A DNA stretch of 36,814 bases from an uncultured Alphaproteobacteria bacterium (GCA_903822175.1 CAIJOB010000011.1:1-36814), one strand, 5' to 3'; numbered from the stretch's first letter, positions 28,435 to 36,814 are shown. The notes: a model not told the origin generated them from the letters alone. Program-made: numbers and translations.

Positions 28435-30912
28435 ATGCACAGACACCGCGCCCGTAGCGCTGCGCTAGTTTCCGGTCTTGCCGGTCTTATGGCGACGACC
28501 GCTCTAGCCACGCCAGGGTTGGCGTTCGCACAGCCGGCTCCCGCCGCGCGGGCGGCGCAACCCGCACCGACGGCCGGCGCGCCCGTGCCGACCGCGCCGC
28601 CGCCTGCACCGGCGCCGATTGCGCCGCCGCCGATCCAGACCGGCGTCATCCAGCGCTTCGTCGTGCGCGGCAACGAGCGTATCGAGCCCACCACGGTGAT
28701 CTCCTACCTGCCGCTCTCGGTGGGCGAGACGGTGGACCAGGCGAAGATCGACGCGGCCTACAAGTCGCTGTTCAGGACAGAGCTGTTCTCCGACGCGACC
28801 ATGGAGCTGGTGAACGGCGATCTGGTCGTCACCGTCGTCGAGAATCCGATCATCAACCGGGTGCTGTTCGAGGGAAATTCCTCGATCAAGGAAGACAAGC
28901 TGCGCGACGAAGTGACCGTGCGGCCGCGCGGCATCTTCACCCGCGCCAAAGCGCAATCGGACGTCGGCCGGATCATCGAGCTCTACCGCCGCGCCGGCCG
29001 GATCTCGGCCGAGGTGACGCCGCAGATCGTCGAACTGCCGCAAAAGCGGGTCGACCTGATCTTCAAGATCAACGAGGGGCCTAAGAGCGGGGTGCTGCGG
29101 GTCAATTTCCTCGGCAACAAGGCCTTCTCCGACGACGATCTGCGCGATGTCGTCGTGACCGAGCAGAGCCACTGGTACAAATTCTTCTCGTCGAACGCCA
29201 ACTTCGACCCCGACCGCCAGGAGTACGACAAGGAGCAGCTGCGGAAGTACTACCGCAACCGCGGCTTCTACGACTTCCGCGTGGCCTCGGCGGTCGCCGA
29301 GTTGTCGCCCGACAAGAACGGCTTCGTCATCACCTTCACGGTGGACGAGGGACCCGAGTACAAGTTCGGCAAGATCAACGTCGAGACCGACCTGAAGAAG
29401 CTCGACAAGAACGTGCTGGCCTCGCTGGTGCCGTTCTCGTCCGGCGACATCTACCAGGACGAAAAGATCGAGCAGGCCACCGACGCCCTGACCTTCGCGG
29501 CCGGCGCCGCCGGCTTCGCGTTCGTCGATGTGCGTCCGCGCTACACGCCCAACCGCGCCAAGGGCGTTGTCGACGTGACCTTCGACGTGAAGGAAGGCCC
29601 CCGCGTCTACGTCGACCGCATCGATATCGTCGGCAACACCCGCACGCTGGACTACGTGATCCGCCGCGAGATGAACGTCTCGGAGGGTGACGCCTACAAC
29701 CGCGTCCTGGTCGATCGCTCGAAGAACCAGATCAAGGCCCTGGGCTATTTCAAGGACGTCGATATCACCGAGACCCCGGGTTCGGCGCCTGACCGCACGG
29801 GCCTGCAGGTGAAGGTTACCGAGCAGCCGACGGGCGAACTGTCGTTCAGCGCCGGCTACTCTTCCATCGACAAGCTGGTGATCGACCTGGGCGTCAGTGA
29901 GCGTAACTTCCGCGGCCGCGGCGAGGACGTTCGCGCCCGCGTCTCGATCGGCTCATTCCGCCAGTCTATCGACCTGGGCTTCACCGAGCCGCGCTTCCTG
30001 GGACGCGACCTCTCGGCCGGCGTCGACGCCTACTACTACCAGTACGACCTCACCCAGTTCTCGGCCTACAAGCAGTCGACCATCGGTGTGGGTCTGAGGC
30101 TCGGCTTCCCGCTCAGCCTGAATTCACGCGGCTCCTTGCGCTATACCCTGCGCGAGGACGATGTGCAGATCGATCCGACCTTCTGCGACCCCTCGAACCT
30201 GCTGTTGTCCGCGTCGCTCTGCCAACAGCGTGGCAACTTCCTGACCTCGCTGGTCGGGTACGGCTATTACCTCGATCACCGCAACGACTCGATCAACCCG
30301 ACGCGTGGCTACTTCGTCCGCTTCGACCAGGACTTCGCGGGTCTGGGCGGCGACGTGAAATACGTGCGTACCGAGGCCGAGACCGGCTGGTATCACGGCT
30401 TCAACAAGACCTTTAACCTCAGCGTCACCGGCGCGGCCGGCGACATCGAGGCGTGGGGCGGCGACCATGTTCGGATCAACGACCGCTTCTACAAGGGTGG
30501 TAACAGCTTCCGCGGCTTCGAGGTCGCCGGCATCGGTCCGCGCGACCTGACGCTGAGCACGACCGGGCAGAACGACGCGTTGGGCGGCAAGGCCTATGCG
30601 ATCGGCTCGCTGGAGCTGACGGTGCCGACCTTCCTGCCCGAGCAGTATGGCATCAAGGCCGCGCTCTTCACCGACTTTGGTACTGAAGGCCTGTTGGATT
30701 CCTTCGACAAACGGACCATCAACACCACGACGGGCCTGCCGGTCACCGATCCGAATATCAAGGACGACCTGGGCCTGCGCGCATCTGCCGGCTTGAGCGT
30801 TCGCTGGAAGTCGCCGATGGGTCCCATCCAGTTCGACTTCAGCCAGATCCTCAAGAAGGAAAGCTACGACCGAACCGAAACCTTCCGGTTCTCCACTGCA
30901 ACCCGGTTCTAG
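28435..30912 (+). CDS. bamA: outer membrane protein assembly factor BamA
   Basis: Omp85-family core of the machine that folds outer-membrane beta-barrel proteins. The 825-residue protein has a signal peptide (about 1-32, cleavage near FAQ), an unusual Pro/Ala-rich linker (about 33-67), five POTRA domains (about 70-430, beginning IQRFVVRGNERIEPTTVISYL), and a 16-strand barrel. The barrel contains the lid-loop motif FRGF (about 692-695) in GGNSFRGFEVAG. It ends in the beta-signal ETFRFSTATRF with the terminal Phe. Neighbouring ompH/skp, lpxD and fabZ follow as in most proteobacteria. No strong ribosome-binding site precedes the ATG. Confidence 0.96.
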   Translation: MHRHRARSAALVSGLAGLMATTALATPGLAFAQPAPAARAAQPAPTAGAPVPTAPPPAPAPIAPPPIQTGVIQRFVVRGNERIEPTTVISYLPLSVGETVDQAKIDAAYKSLFRTELFSDATMELVNGDLVVTVVENPIINRVLFEGNSSIKEDKLRDEVTVRPRGIFTRAKAQSDVGRIIELYRRAGRISAEVTPQIVELPQKRVDLIFKINEGPKSGVLRVNFLGNKAFSDDDLRDVVVTEQSHWYKFFSSNANFDPDRQEYDKEQLRKYYRNRGFYDFRVASAVAELSPDKNGFVITFTVDEGPEYKFGKINVETDLKKLDKNVLASLVPFSSGDIYQDEKIEQATDALTFAAGAAGFAFVDVRPRYTPNRAKGVVDVTFDVKEGPRVYVDRIDIVGNTRTLDYVIRREMNVSEGDAYNRVLVDRSKNQIKALGYFKDVDITETPGSAPDRTGLQVKVTEQPTGELSFSAGYSSIDKLVIDLGVSERNFRGRGEDVRARVSIGSFRQSIDLGFTEPRFLGRDLSAGVDAYYYQYDLTQFSAYKQSTIGVGLRLGFPLSLNSRGSLRYTLREDDVQIDPTFCDPSNLLLSASLCQQRGNFLTSLVGYGYYLDHRNDSINPTRGYFVRFDQDFAGLGGDVKYVRTEAETGWYHGFNKTFNLSVTGAAGDIEAWGGDHVRINDRFYKGGNSFRGFEVAGIGPRDLTLSTTGQNDALGGKAYAIGSLELTVPTFLPEQYGIKAALFTDFGTEGLLDSFDKRTINTTTGLPVTDPNIKDDLGLRASAGLSVRWKSPMGPIQFDFSQILKKESYDRTETFRFSTATRF

Positions 30913-30919
30913 GATTATC

Positions 30920-31609
30920 ATGACCTCCAAGCCTATCGTCGCAGGCCTTTGCGCCGCCGCCGTCGCCCTGACCACGGGCTCCTCCGCCCTGGCGCAAGCC
31001 GCCGCTCCGGCCGCGGGTGTCGCCCAGGTTCCCGTGACCCACGGTCCGGCGCTCACCGGCGTCTGCATCTTCTCCTTCGAGAACGCCATCGGGCTGTCCA
31101 AGGTCGGGCAGTTCGTTGATGGCCGCATGAAGCAGATCATCGCCCAGACCAACGCCGAGCTGACCGGCGAGAAGAACCAGATCGACAACGACGCCAAGGC
31201 CCTCGACGGCCAGCGCGCCACGCTCGATCAGACGACCTTTGAACAGCGTGGATCGGCCCTGCAGATTCGCGCCAGCGCCCTGCAGCGCAAGGCTCAGCTT
31301 CGCGACCGCGAAGTCCAGGCCACGGAGCAGAAGGCGGTCGCCCGGATCAGCCAGGAGCTGGAGCCCTACGTTCGCCAGGCCTATCAGGCCAAGGCCTGCA
31401 GCATCCTGCTGCAGCGCAACTCGGTGATCATCGGCAACCCGGCCATGGATCTCACCCAGGCCGTGGTCAACGGCGTCGATGCCAAGATCACCCAGTTCAC
31501 CTTCGACCGCGAACGTCTCGACCAGCCTGGCGTCGCCACGCCGGCCGGCGGCGCGCCGCCGATCGTGCAGACTCCGGGTCCGGCCCGTCCGGCGCCCACC
31601 AAGAAGTAA
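30920..31609 (+). CDS. skp: OmpH/Skp-family periplasmic chaperone with two cysteines
   Basis: Holds unfolded outer-membrane proteins for delivery to BamA, encoded 7 bases upstream. The 229-residue protein has a signal peptide (1-26, cleavage after LAQ) and a short N-terminal strand GVCIFSFENAIGLSKVGQ (48-65). A long charged coiled-coil arm follows (about 66-150), then a second strand region ACSILLQRNSVIIGN (159-173), a short body segment, and a Pro-rich tail. The mature chain has exactly two cysteines, Cys49 and Cys160, in the two strands that pair in the Skp body, so a disulfide is plausible; E. coli Skp has none. The Pro/Ala-rich tail (about 203-229) is also longer than usual. Confidence 0.88.
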   Translation: MTSKPIVAGLCAAAVALTTGSSALAQAAAPAAGVAQVPVTHGPALTGVCIFSFENAIGLSKVGQFVDGRMKQIIAQTNAELTGEKNQIDNDAKALDGQRATLDQTTFEQRGSALQIRASALQRKAQLRDREVQATEQKAVARISQELEPYVRQAYQAKACSILLQRNSVIIGNPAMDLTQAVVNGVDAKITQFTFDRERLDQPGVATPAGGAPPIVQTPGPARPAPTKK

Positions 31610-31647
31610 GCAAGGCTGAAGAGGGCGTGGGTCGCCGCAGCTAAGCC

Positions 31648-32664
31648 ATGCCCGATCCGCGCTTCTTCGAAGATCTCGGCCCCGTCACGCTCGCGGACCT
31701 CGCGGCGCTGACGGGCGCCGTCCTGGCCGATCCCGCGCAAGGCGGGCGGCTGGTGCGTGCGGTCTCGATCATGGCCGGCGCGACGGCCGACACCATCACC
31801 TTCATCAGCGACCGCAAGTTCGTGGCCCAGGCCAGCGAGACCAAGGCCGGGGCTTGCTTTGTCACCAAGGACAACGCCAGCGATCTGCCGGCGACCTGCG
31901 CAGCGATGGTCATGGCCTCGCCGCAGGTCGGCTATGCGCTGGCCGCGGCGCGCCTGCACCGGCCGCGCATCTCCACCGGCGACAAGGGCGTGCACGCCAC
32001 CGCCCAGGTCGAGCCGCAGGTGCAGCTGGGGCCAGGCGTGGTGATCGGCGCGGGCGCCCAGATCGGCCGCGGTACGCGGATCGGGGCCAATTCGGTCATC
32101 GGCCCAGGGGTCGCCATTGGTCGCGACTGCGAGATTTCCGCCAATGTGACCATCGGTTTCGCCCTGATCGGCGACCGGGTGCGGATTCTGGCCGGCGCGG
32201 CGATTGGCGAACCGGGCTTTGGCGCCACCGTCGGACCCACGGGCCTGCTCGATATCCCGCAGCTCGGCCGGGTGATCCTGCAGGACGGTGTGGGCATCGG
32301 CGCCAACAGCTGTGTCGACCGCGGCGCCTTCGACGACACGGTGCTGGGCGAGAACACCAAGATCGACAATCAGGTGCAGATCGCCCACAACGTCCGCGTG
32401 GGGCGTAACTGCGTGATGGCCGCCCATACGGGGATTTCCGGCAGCGTCACCATCGGTGACGGCGTGCAGTTCGGAGGCCGCGCGGGGGTGGCCGATCACG
32501 TGACCATCGGCGACCGCGCTCGCATCGGCGCGGCGGCGGGCGTGTTGAAAGATGTTCCCGCCGGCGAGACCTGGGGCGGTTTTCCCGCCCGGCCGATCCG
32601 GCAATGGATGCGCGAAAATACTTGGCTCGCCAGACAGGCGGGCCGCAAGGAAGGGGATTCATGA
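31648..32664 (+). CDS. lpxD: UDP-3-O-acylglucosamine N-acyltransferase
   Basis: Third step of lipid A synthesis: adds the second hydroxyacyl chain from acyl-ACP. The 338-residue protein has an N-terminal uridine-binding domain (1-110) and a left-handed beta-helix made of hexapeptide repeats (about 110-300) seen as many I/V-G-x-x-x-x units. The catalytic His is His247 in NQVQIAHNVRVGRNCVMAAHTGISGS. A C-terminal helix follows GGFPARPIRQW. It overlaps fabZ by 4 bases (ATGA). The gene order lpxD-fabZ-lpxA-lpxI-lpxB is typical of alphaproteobacteria. Confidence 0.96.
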   Translation: MPDPRFFEDLGPVTLADLAALTGAVLADPAQGGRLVRAVSIMAGATADTITFISDRKFVAQASETKAGACFVTKDNASDLPATCAAMVMASPQVGYALAAARLHRPRISTGDKGVHATAQVEPQVQLGPGVVIGAGAQIGRGTRIGANSVIGPGVAIGRDCEISANVTIGFALIGDRVRILAGAAIGEPGFGATVGPTGLLDIPQLGRVILQDGVGIGANSCVDRGAFDDTVLGENTKIDNQVQIAHNVRVGRNCVMAAHTGISGSVTIGDGVQFGGRAGVADHVTIGDRARIGAAAGVLKDVPAGETWGGFPARPIRQWMRENTWLARQAGRKEGDS

Positions 32665-33134
32665 GCCGCAAGGCGCCGGTGAGCGAGGCTCCCACCGACA
32701 TCGATATCACCGAGATCATGGCGCGGATTCCGCACCGTATCCCGTTCCTGCTGGTCGACCGCTGCGAGAAGTTCGTCCACAGCACCTCGATCGTCGGGAT
32801 CAAGTGCGTGTCGGTCAACGAGCCGTTCTTCGCCGGCCACTTCCCTGAGTATCCGGTCATGCCCGGTGTGCTGATCGTCGAGGCCATGGCCCAGACCAGT
32901 GCTGTGCTGATGTCGAAGTCGCTGGAGATCGATCCGGCCGGCAAGGCGATCTTCTTCATGTCGCTCGACAACTGCCGCTTCCGTGCGCCGGTGCGCCCGG
33001 GAATGGTCTTGCAGATGCATGTGGAGGTCACGCACTCGCGGCGGGATATCTACAAGTTCAAGGGCCGCGCCCTGGTCGACGACAAGGTCGCGGCCGAGGC
33101 GGAGTGGGCCGCCATGGTGGTGGACACCAAGTGA
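32661..33134 (+). CDS. fabZ: 3-hydroxyacyl-ACP dehydratase
   Basis: Hot-dog-fold dehydratase of type II fatty acid synthesis. It competes with LpxA and LpxD for the same 3-hydroxyacyl-ACP, so co-expression balances phospholipid against lipid A. The 157-residue protein has catalytic His60 in [14 protein letters not shown] and Glu74 in LIVEAMAQ, with [12 protein letters not shown] (23-34) upstream. I chose the ATG at 32661, which overlaps the lpxD stop as ATGA and has AAGGGG before it; the frame is open 57 bases further upstream but only within lpxD. It overlaps lpxA by GTGA. Confidence 0.96.
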   Translation: MSRKAPVSEAPTDIDITEIMARIPHRIPFLLVDRCEKFVHSTSIVGIKCVSVNEPFFAGHFPEYPVMPGVLIVEAMAQTSAVLMSKSLEIDPAGKAIFFMSLDNCRFRAPVRPGMVLQMHVEVTHSRRDIYKFKGRALVDDKVAAEAEWAAMVVDTK

Positions 33135-33928
33135 GCGTCGAGATTCATCCGACAGCGATCGTCGCCAAGGGAGCCGAATTCGCCGACGGCGTCAGCATCG
33201 GTCCCTACTGCATCATCGGCGAACATGTCCGTGTCGGCCCGCGCACCACCTTGGGCAGCCACGTGGTCCTCGAAGGCCACACGACGATCGGCGAGGACTG
33301 CACGGTGCGCAACTTCGCCAACCTGGGCGGGCCGCCGCACCACACCGGCTACCAGGGCGAGCCGACCCAGCTGATCATCGGCGACCGCAACAAGATCTGG
33401 GAACATGTGACGATGCACATCGGCACGCCCCAGTCGGAGGGCGTGACGAGGGTCGGCAACGACGGCATGTACATGGCCACCAGCCACGTCGGCCACGACT
33501 GCACGGTCGGCGACAACGTCATTCTGGCCCACTCGGCGACGCTCGGCGGCCACGTGGACATCGGCGACTTCGTGATGGTCAGCGGCCTGGCCGCGGTCCA
33601 CCAGTATTGCCGGGTCGGGCGGTATTCCTTCATCGGCGGCCTGGCCGCGGTGACCAAGGACGTGATTCCCTACGGCCTAGTCTGGGGCAATCACGCCCAC
33701 CTGGAGGGCCTGAACCTGGTCGGGCTGAAGCGCCGCGACTTCGGCCGCGAAACGATCAGCGAATTGCGCTCAGCCTACCGGCTGCTGTTCGCCGAGGAAG
33801 GCACCTTCCAGGAGCGCGTCGACGACACCGCCACCACCTTCGGCTCGTCCGCGCCGGTGATGGAGATCATCGACTTCATCCGCGCCGACGCCGGCCGGCC
33901 GCTCTGCCTGCCCGAACGAGAAGTTTAG
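33131..33928 (+). CDS. lpxA: acyl-ACP--UDP-N-acetylglucosamine O-acyltransferase
   Basis: First step of lipid A synthesis. The 265-residue protein matches the family (262 in E. coli). It has left-handed beta-helix hexapeptide repeats from residue 4 and the C-terminal helical domain beginning [12 protein letters not shown]. The catalytic His is His122 in [14 protein letters not shown], corresponding to H125 of E. coli. The segment [18 protein letters not shown] replaces the E. coli NRIRESVTIHRGT wording, so Arg after the second His is Ile here. The start is GTG at 33131, overlapping the fabZ stop as GTGA; a longer frame is open upstream but does not match the family. Confidence 0.95.
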   Translation: MSVEIHPTAIVAKGAEFADGVSIGPYCIIGEHVRVGPRTTLGSHVVLEGHTTIGEDCTVRNFANLGGPPHHTGYQGEPTQLIIGDRNKIWEHVTMHIGTPQSEGVTRVGNDGMYMATSHVGHDCTVGDNVILAHSATLGGHVDIGDFVMVSGLAAVHQYCRVGRYSFIGGLAAVTKDVIPYGLVWGNHAHLEGLNLVGLKRRDFGRETISELRSAYRLLFAEEGTFQERVDDTATTFGSSAPVMEIIDFIRADAGRPLCLPEREV

Positions 33929-34768
33929 ATGCAAAAGCTCGGGCTGATCGCCGGCGGCGGGAGCCTGCCCGTCGAGATCGCCGAGCATTGCCAGCGCTCC
34001 GGCCGCCCACTGTTCGTCATCCGCCTGAAGGGCTTTGCCGGCGCGGGGCTTGAGCGGTTCGCGGGCGCCGAGGTGGGTCTGGCGGAACTTGGCAAATGCT
34101 TTAAGGCGCTGAAGCGCGCCGGCTGCAAGGCCGTCTGCCTGGCCGGCCAGGTCAACCGCCCGGACTTCGCGACCCTTATGCCGGATCTTCGGGGTCTGGC
34201 GGCGCTGCCGGCCGCCATCGCCGCGGCGCGCAAGGGCGATGACGCCTTGCTCCGCATGCTGGTCGCCGAGTTCGAGAAGGAAGGCTTCTCCGTCGAAGGC
34301 GCCCACGAGGTGATGGACGATCTAGGCCTCGCCGCCGGACCGCTGGGCCGTCATGCGCCGGGCCCTGAGCATCAAGCCGACATCGCTCACGCCCTGCAGG
34401 TGGCGCGCGCCATCGGCCGCCTGGACGCCGGGCAGGCCGCCGTGGTCTGCCGCGGCCTCGTCCTGGCCCTGGAAGCCGCAGAGGGCACAGACGCCCTGCT
34501 GGCTCGCGTCGCCGACCTGCCGACTGCTCTGCGTGGCAGCCCGGGCGCGCCGCTGGGCGTGCTCGCCAAGGCGCGCAAGCCCACTCAGGAGACCCGCGTC
34601 GACCTGCCGACCATCGGGCCCGCCACTGTCGAAGCCGTGGCCCGCGCGGGCCTGGCCGGCATCGTCGGCGAGACGGGGCATCTGCTGGTGCTGGACCGCG
34701 AGGCGGTGATCGCGCTGGCGGACGAGCTGGGCCTGTTCATCGTCGGCGTCGAGCCGCTCGGGTCGTGA
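33929..34768 (+). CDS. lpxI: UDP-2,3-diacylglucosamine pyrophosphatase LpxI
   Basis: Fourth step of lipid A synthesis: hydrolyses UDP-2,3-diacylglucosamine to lipid X and UMP. LpxI is the alphaproteobacterial replacement for LpxH; it is unrelated in fold and attacks the alpha- rather than the other phosphorus position. The 279-residue protein has the N-terminal domain LGLIAGGGSLPVEIAEHC (4-21), the segment GQVNRPDF (73-80), and the C-terminal catalytic block TRVDLPTIGPATVEA with Asp225, which by my count coincides with the Asp225 studied in Caulobacter LpxI. The ATG directly follows the lpxA stop. It overlaps lpxB by GTGA. Confidence 0.96.
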   Translation: MQKLGLIAGGGSLPVEIAEHCQRSGRPLFVIRLKGFAGAGLERFAGAEVGLAELGKCFKALKRAGCKAVCLAGQVNRPDFATLMPDLRGLAALPAAIAAARKGDDALLRMLVAEFEKEGFSVEGAHEVMDDLGLAAGPLGRHAPGPEHQADIAHALQVARAIGRLDAGQAAVVCRGLVLALEAAEGTDALLARVADLPTALRGSPGAPLGVLAKARKPTQETRVDLPTIGPATVEAVARAGLAGIVGETGHLLVLDREAVIALADELGLFIVGVEPLGS

Positions 34769-35928
34769 GCAAGCCGCTCACGGTGATGCTGGTCGCCGCC
34801 GAGGCGTCCGGCGACGATCGGGGCGCGGGTCTGGCGCGAGCACTCAAGGTGCGGCTCGGCGATGGCGTCCGCTTCGTGGGCGTTGGTGGCGAGCGAATGG
34901 CCGCCGAGGGCGTCGAGAGCCCCTTCGACATCGCCGACATTTCCATCCTGGGCCTCTTCGAGGGCCTGATGGCCTATCCCCGCATCGTGCGGCGCGCCGA
35001 CGAGACCGCGGCCCTGGCTGTGCGCGAAAAGCCTGATGTGGCCGTGCTGATCGATTCCTGGGGCTTCACCCTGCGTGTCGCTCAGCGCCTGCGCCGCCAG
35101 ATGCCCGGTCTGCCACTGATCAAATACGTCGGGCCGCAGGTCTGGGCCACGCGCCCAGGCCGCGCCAAGACGCTGGCCGCCACGGTCGACCATCTGCTGT
35201 CGATCCACGCCTTCGACGCACGGTATTTCGAGGCCGAGGGCCTGCCGGTGACCTTCGTCGGCAACTCCGCCCTGACCGTCGATTTCTCTAAGGCCAAGCC
35301 GGCGAGGTTGCGCAAGGCGATCGGCGTCGGTCCGACCGACCCGATCCTGATCGTCCTGCCGGGAAGCCGGCCGGGCGAGATCGCCCGCATGCTGCCGCCG
35401 TTCGAGGAGGCCGCGCGCCGCCTGAAGGAAACCCACCCGAACCTGCGGGTCGTCGTGCCCGCGGCGCCCACCGTCGCCGAGATGGTCACGTCGCGGGTCG
35501 CCGGCTGGGCGCGTGTGATCGAGGGCGACGAAGGCAAACTGGACGCCATGAAGGCCGCGACCGTCGCGCTCGCCTGTTCCGGCACCGTGACGACCGAACT
35601 CGCGCTCGCCGGCGCGCCCATGGTGATCGGCTACCGGCTCGGGCCGGTTACCGCCTGGATCGTGCAGAACCTGCTGCTCCGCACCAAATGGGTCACGCTG
35701 TTCAACATCGCCGCGCAGGATTTCGTGGCGCCTGAGCTCATCCAGAAGTTCTGCACCGGCGAGATCCTGGCGCGTGAGGTCGCGCTTCGCCTCGATGACG
35801 CCGATCTGCGCGCCAAACAGGTGCTCGCCCAGTACGCCGCCCTCGACAAGATGGGCCGCGGTGGGCCCGATCCCTCCGAGGCCGCCGCCGACGCGGTGCT
35901 GAAGGTGCTGGCGGCCCGCGCCGCGTAG
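34765..35928 (+). CDS. lpxB: lipid-A-disaccharide synthase
   Basis: Glycosyltransferase that joins lipid X and UDP-2,3-diacylglucosamine. The 387-residue protein begins MLVAAEASGDDRGAGLARAL, the nucleotide-sugar motif usually written GEASGD. It continues with PQVWATRPGRAKTLAATVDHLL, VLPGSRPGEIARMLPPFEEAARRL and ACSGTVTTELALAGAPMVIGYR, the GT19 signatures. Two small departures are visible: SIHAFDARYFE where PFE is usual, and FVGNSAL where VGHP is common. The start is GTG at 34765 overlapping lpxI. It is the last gene of the supercluster. The opposite strand of its last 298 bases is an open frame belonging to the neighbouring esterase. Confidence 0.95.
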   Translation: MSKPLTVMLVAAEASGDDRGAGLARALKVRLGDGVRFVGVGGERMAAEGVESPFDIADISILGLFEGLMAYPRIVRRADETAALAVREKPDVAVLIDSWGFTLRVAQRLRRQMPGLPLIKYVGPQVWATRPGRAKTLAATVDHLLSIHAFDARYFEAEGLPVTFVGNSALTVDFSKAKPARLRKAIGVGPTDPILIVLPGSRPGEIARMLPPFEEAARRLKETHPNLRVVVPAAPTVAEMVTSRVAGWARVIEGDEGKLDAMKAATVALACSGTVTTELALAGAPMVIGYRLGPVTAWIVQNLLLRTKWVTLFNIAAQDFVAPELIQKFCTGEILAREVALRLDDADLRAKQVLAQYAALDKMGRGGPDPSEAAADAVLKVLAARAA

Positions 35929-36814
35929 GGCGTCTTGGCCTTGCCGAGCGGCGCGCCGCGCAGCGTGCCGTAGACGCCATCGAGGGTCTTCAGCGTCGCC
36001 AGCTCCGGCGGCGGCCCGGGCCTGATCGTGTCGTCCAGCCGCAGCACCGGGCCACCGTCAGTCGCGCCGAGCCTCGGCCACGCCGGGCGGCCCGGTCCAT
36101 TCGGACCCCCAGTCTTGGCGAAGCTCACCCAATAGCTGGCCATCTCATCGGCCAGGTGGCGGTCGGCTTCGGTCCAGGCCCAGGTCTCCTGGTCCAGGTG
36201 ATCGAAGACGTACCAGAGCTCGGCGAAGTGCGACGCGCCCCAGCCGGCGCGCACGGAGCCAGCCGGGAAGGGGGGCTTGTGCTCGAAGCGGTAGGCGTAG
36301 GCCGGTTGGCCGGCCATGGCCTGCAGCCGCGCCCAGGCCCAATCGTCCCAGGCGAAGCGCAGGTCGCGCTCGAAGTCCCCGCGCGCAATGACCGCCTGGG
36401 CGTCATCCGCATGCGGGTAGGCGTCGATCAGAGCGGCGGGCAGGGGCCCGAAGGCATTGTGGATGTCCTGGGTGAAGGTCGCGGCCTTGGCGGTGCTGAG
36501 ATCGGTCAGCGAGCGGGCCTCCTGCGCATTCCAGCCGACCAGGATCGGCACCTTCGCCTGCCGCCCGGCGACAAAGGCGTCATAGGGGGCCATCGGCAGG
36601 GCGTAGGGCTCGACGACGGGGTGCGAGATCTTCCAGCCTTGGCCGTGCAGCAGGGCCGCGCCCGGCAGCGCCCGCAGCTCCACCAGGGAGGCCGCGCCAA
36701 CCGACTTGGCGTAGGCCTCGCCATCCTTCTCGGCGACGCTGAGACTGTACTGGGGGGCCAGTTCCAGCGGTTCAAACAGGCCGCCGCTCTCGCCAATTGC
36801 GCGCTGGAAAAGTC
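35631..36814 (-). CDS. type B carboxylesterase, C-terminal part (5' end beyond window)
   Basis: Alpha/beta-hydrolase of the carboxylesterase/lipase type B family. The visible part begins with LFQRAIGESGG, which corresponds to the block just after the catalytic serine, so the serine itself lies outside the window. The other two triad members are visible: Glu in GWNAQEARSL (codon 36519-36521) and His in WGASHFAELWYVF (codon 36228-36230). The family normally ends a little after the VLRLDDTIRPG segment, near 35930. Here no stop occurs until 35631, so the frame continues about 100 residues antisense to lpxB with an Arg/Ser/Ala-rich composition unlike the domain. The true end is therefore doubtful. 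Confidence 0.75.
   Translation of the reverse strand, partial: LFQRAIGESGGLFEPLELAPQYSLSVAEKDGEAYAKSVGAASLVELRALPGAALLHGQGWKISHPVVEPYALPMAPYDAFVAGRQAKVPILVGWNAQEARSLTDLSTAKAATFTQDIHNAFGPLPAALIDAYPHADDAQAVIARGDFERDLRFAWDDWAWARLQAMAGQPAYAYRFEHKPPFPAGSVRAGWGASHFAELWYVFDHLDQETWAWTEADRHLADEMASYWVSFAKTGGPNGPGRPAWPRLGATDGGPVLRLDDTIRPGPPPELATLKTLDGVYGTLRGAPLGKAKTPYAARAASTFSTASAAASEGSGPPRPILSRAAYWASTCLARRSASSRRSATSRARISPVQNFWMSSGATKSCAAMLNSVTHLVRSSRFCTIQAVTGPSR

Overview
The window is chromosomal DNA of very high GC from an alphaproteobacterium, almost certainly of the order Caulobacterales (Caulobacter or Phenylobacterium type). The reasons are: a short class II ProRS without the editing insertion; LpxI instead of LpxH; an MmpA/RseP protease inside the lipid A/BAM cluster; a single LolC/E-type permease paired with LolD; an alphaproteobacterial LexA box (GTTC-N7-GTTC); and a 29-codon membrane ORF that looks like the Caulobacter cell-division inhibitor SidA. 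I see no tRNA, rRNA, CRISPR array, insertion sequence or phage gene. Apart from a few small secreted proteins, this is conserved housekeeping DNA.

Layout. (1) 1-5863, plus strand: the end of the respiratory complex I operon (nuoM, partial, then nuoN), running with almost no gaps into birA, coaX and RNase J. (2) 5864-8650: accessory genes. These are a DUF2975 membrane protein with its small Xre-type regulator, a secreted alpha/beta hydrolase, and a convergent aldo/keto reductase. (3) 8772-11745: a tandem-domain CaiB/BaiF CoA-transferase, methylmalonyl-CoA epimerase and a DUF1467 protein. (4) 11823-15256: proS, a hairpin-rich intergenic repeat, then lolC/E and lolD for lipoprotein export. (5) 15384-16428: a Gly/Tyr-rich secreted protein and, on the minus strand, an LTXXQ-motif periplasmic protein. 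(6) 16545-20198: a promoter overlapped by a LexA box, a sidA-like small ORF, and dnaE starting five bases after its stop. (7) 20202-20561, minus: a small secreted protein. (8) 20819-35928, plus: the long translation/envelope supercluster rpsB-tsf-pyrH-frr-uppS-cdsA-dxr-rseP(mmpA)-bamA-ompH(skp)-lpxD-fabZ-lpxA-lpxI-lpxB. (9) 35631-36814, minus: the C-terminal part of a type B carboxylesterase whose open frame runs antisense into lpxB.

How the genes work together. The supercluster links ribosome function (S2, EF-Ts, RRF) and UMP supply to isoprenoid and phospholipid precursors (Dxr, UppS, CdsA), outer-membrane protein assembly (BamA, Skp/OmpH), site-2 proteolysis (MmpA) and lipid A synthesis (LpxD, LpxA, LpxI, LpxB, with FabZ supplying acyl chains). 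LolCD adds lipoprotein sorting, so the window holds a large part of the envelope-building machinery.

The most interesting item is the small ORF at 16633-16722. It is too short for ordinary gene calling, has a good Shine-Dalgarno sequence, encodes a one-helix membrane peptide, and sits behind a promoter whose -10 region is overlapped by a LexA operator. This matches an SOS-induced division inhibitor of the SidA type, placed so that its transcript continues into the replicative polymerase gene. All functional calls rest on motif recognition by eye; no database search was run.
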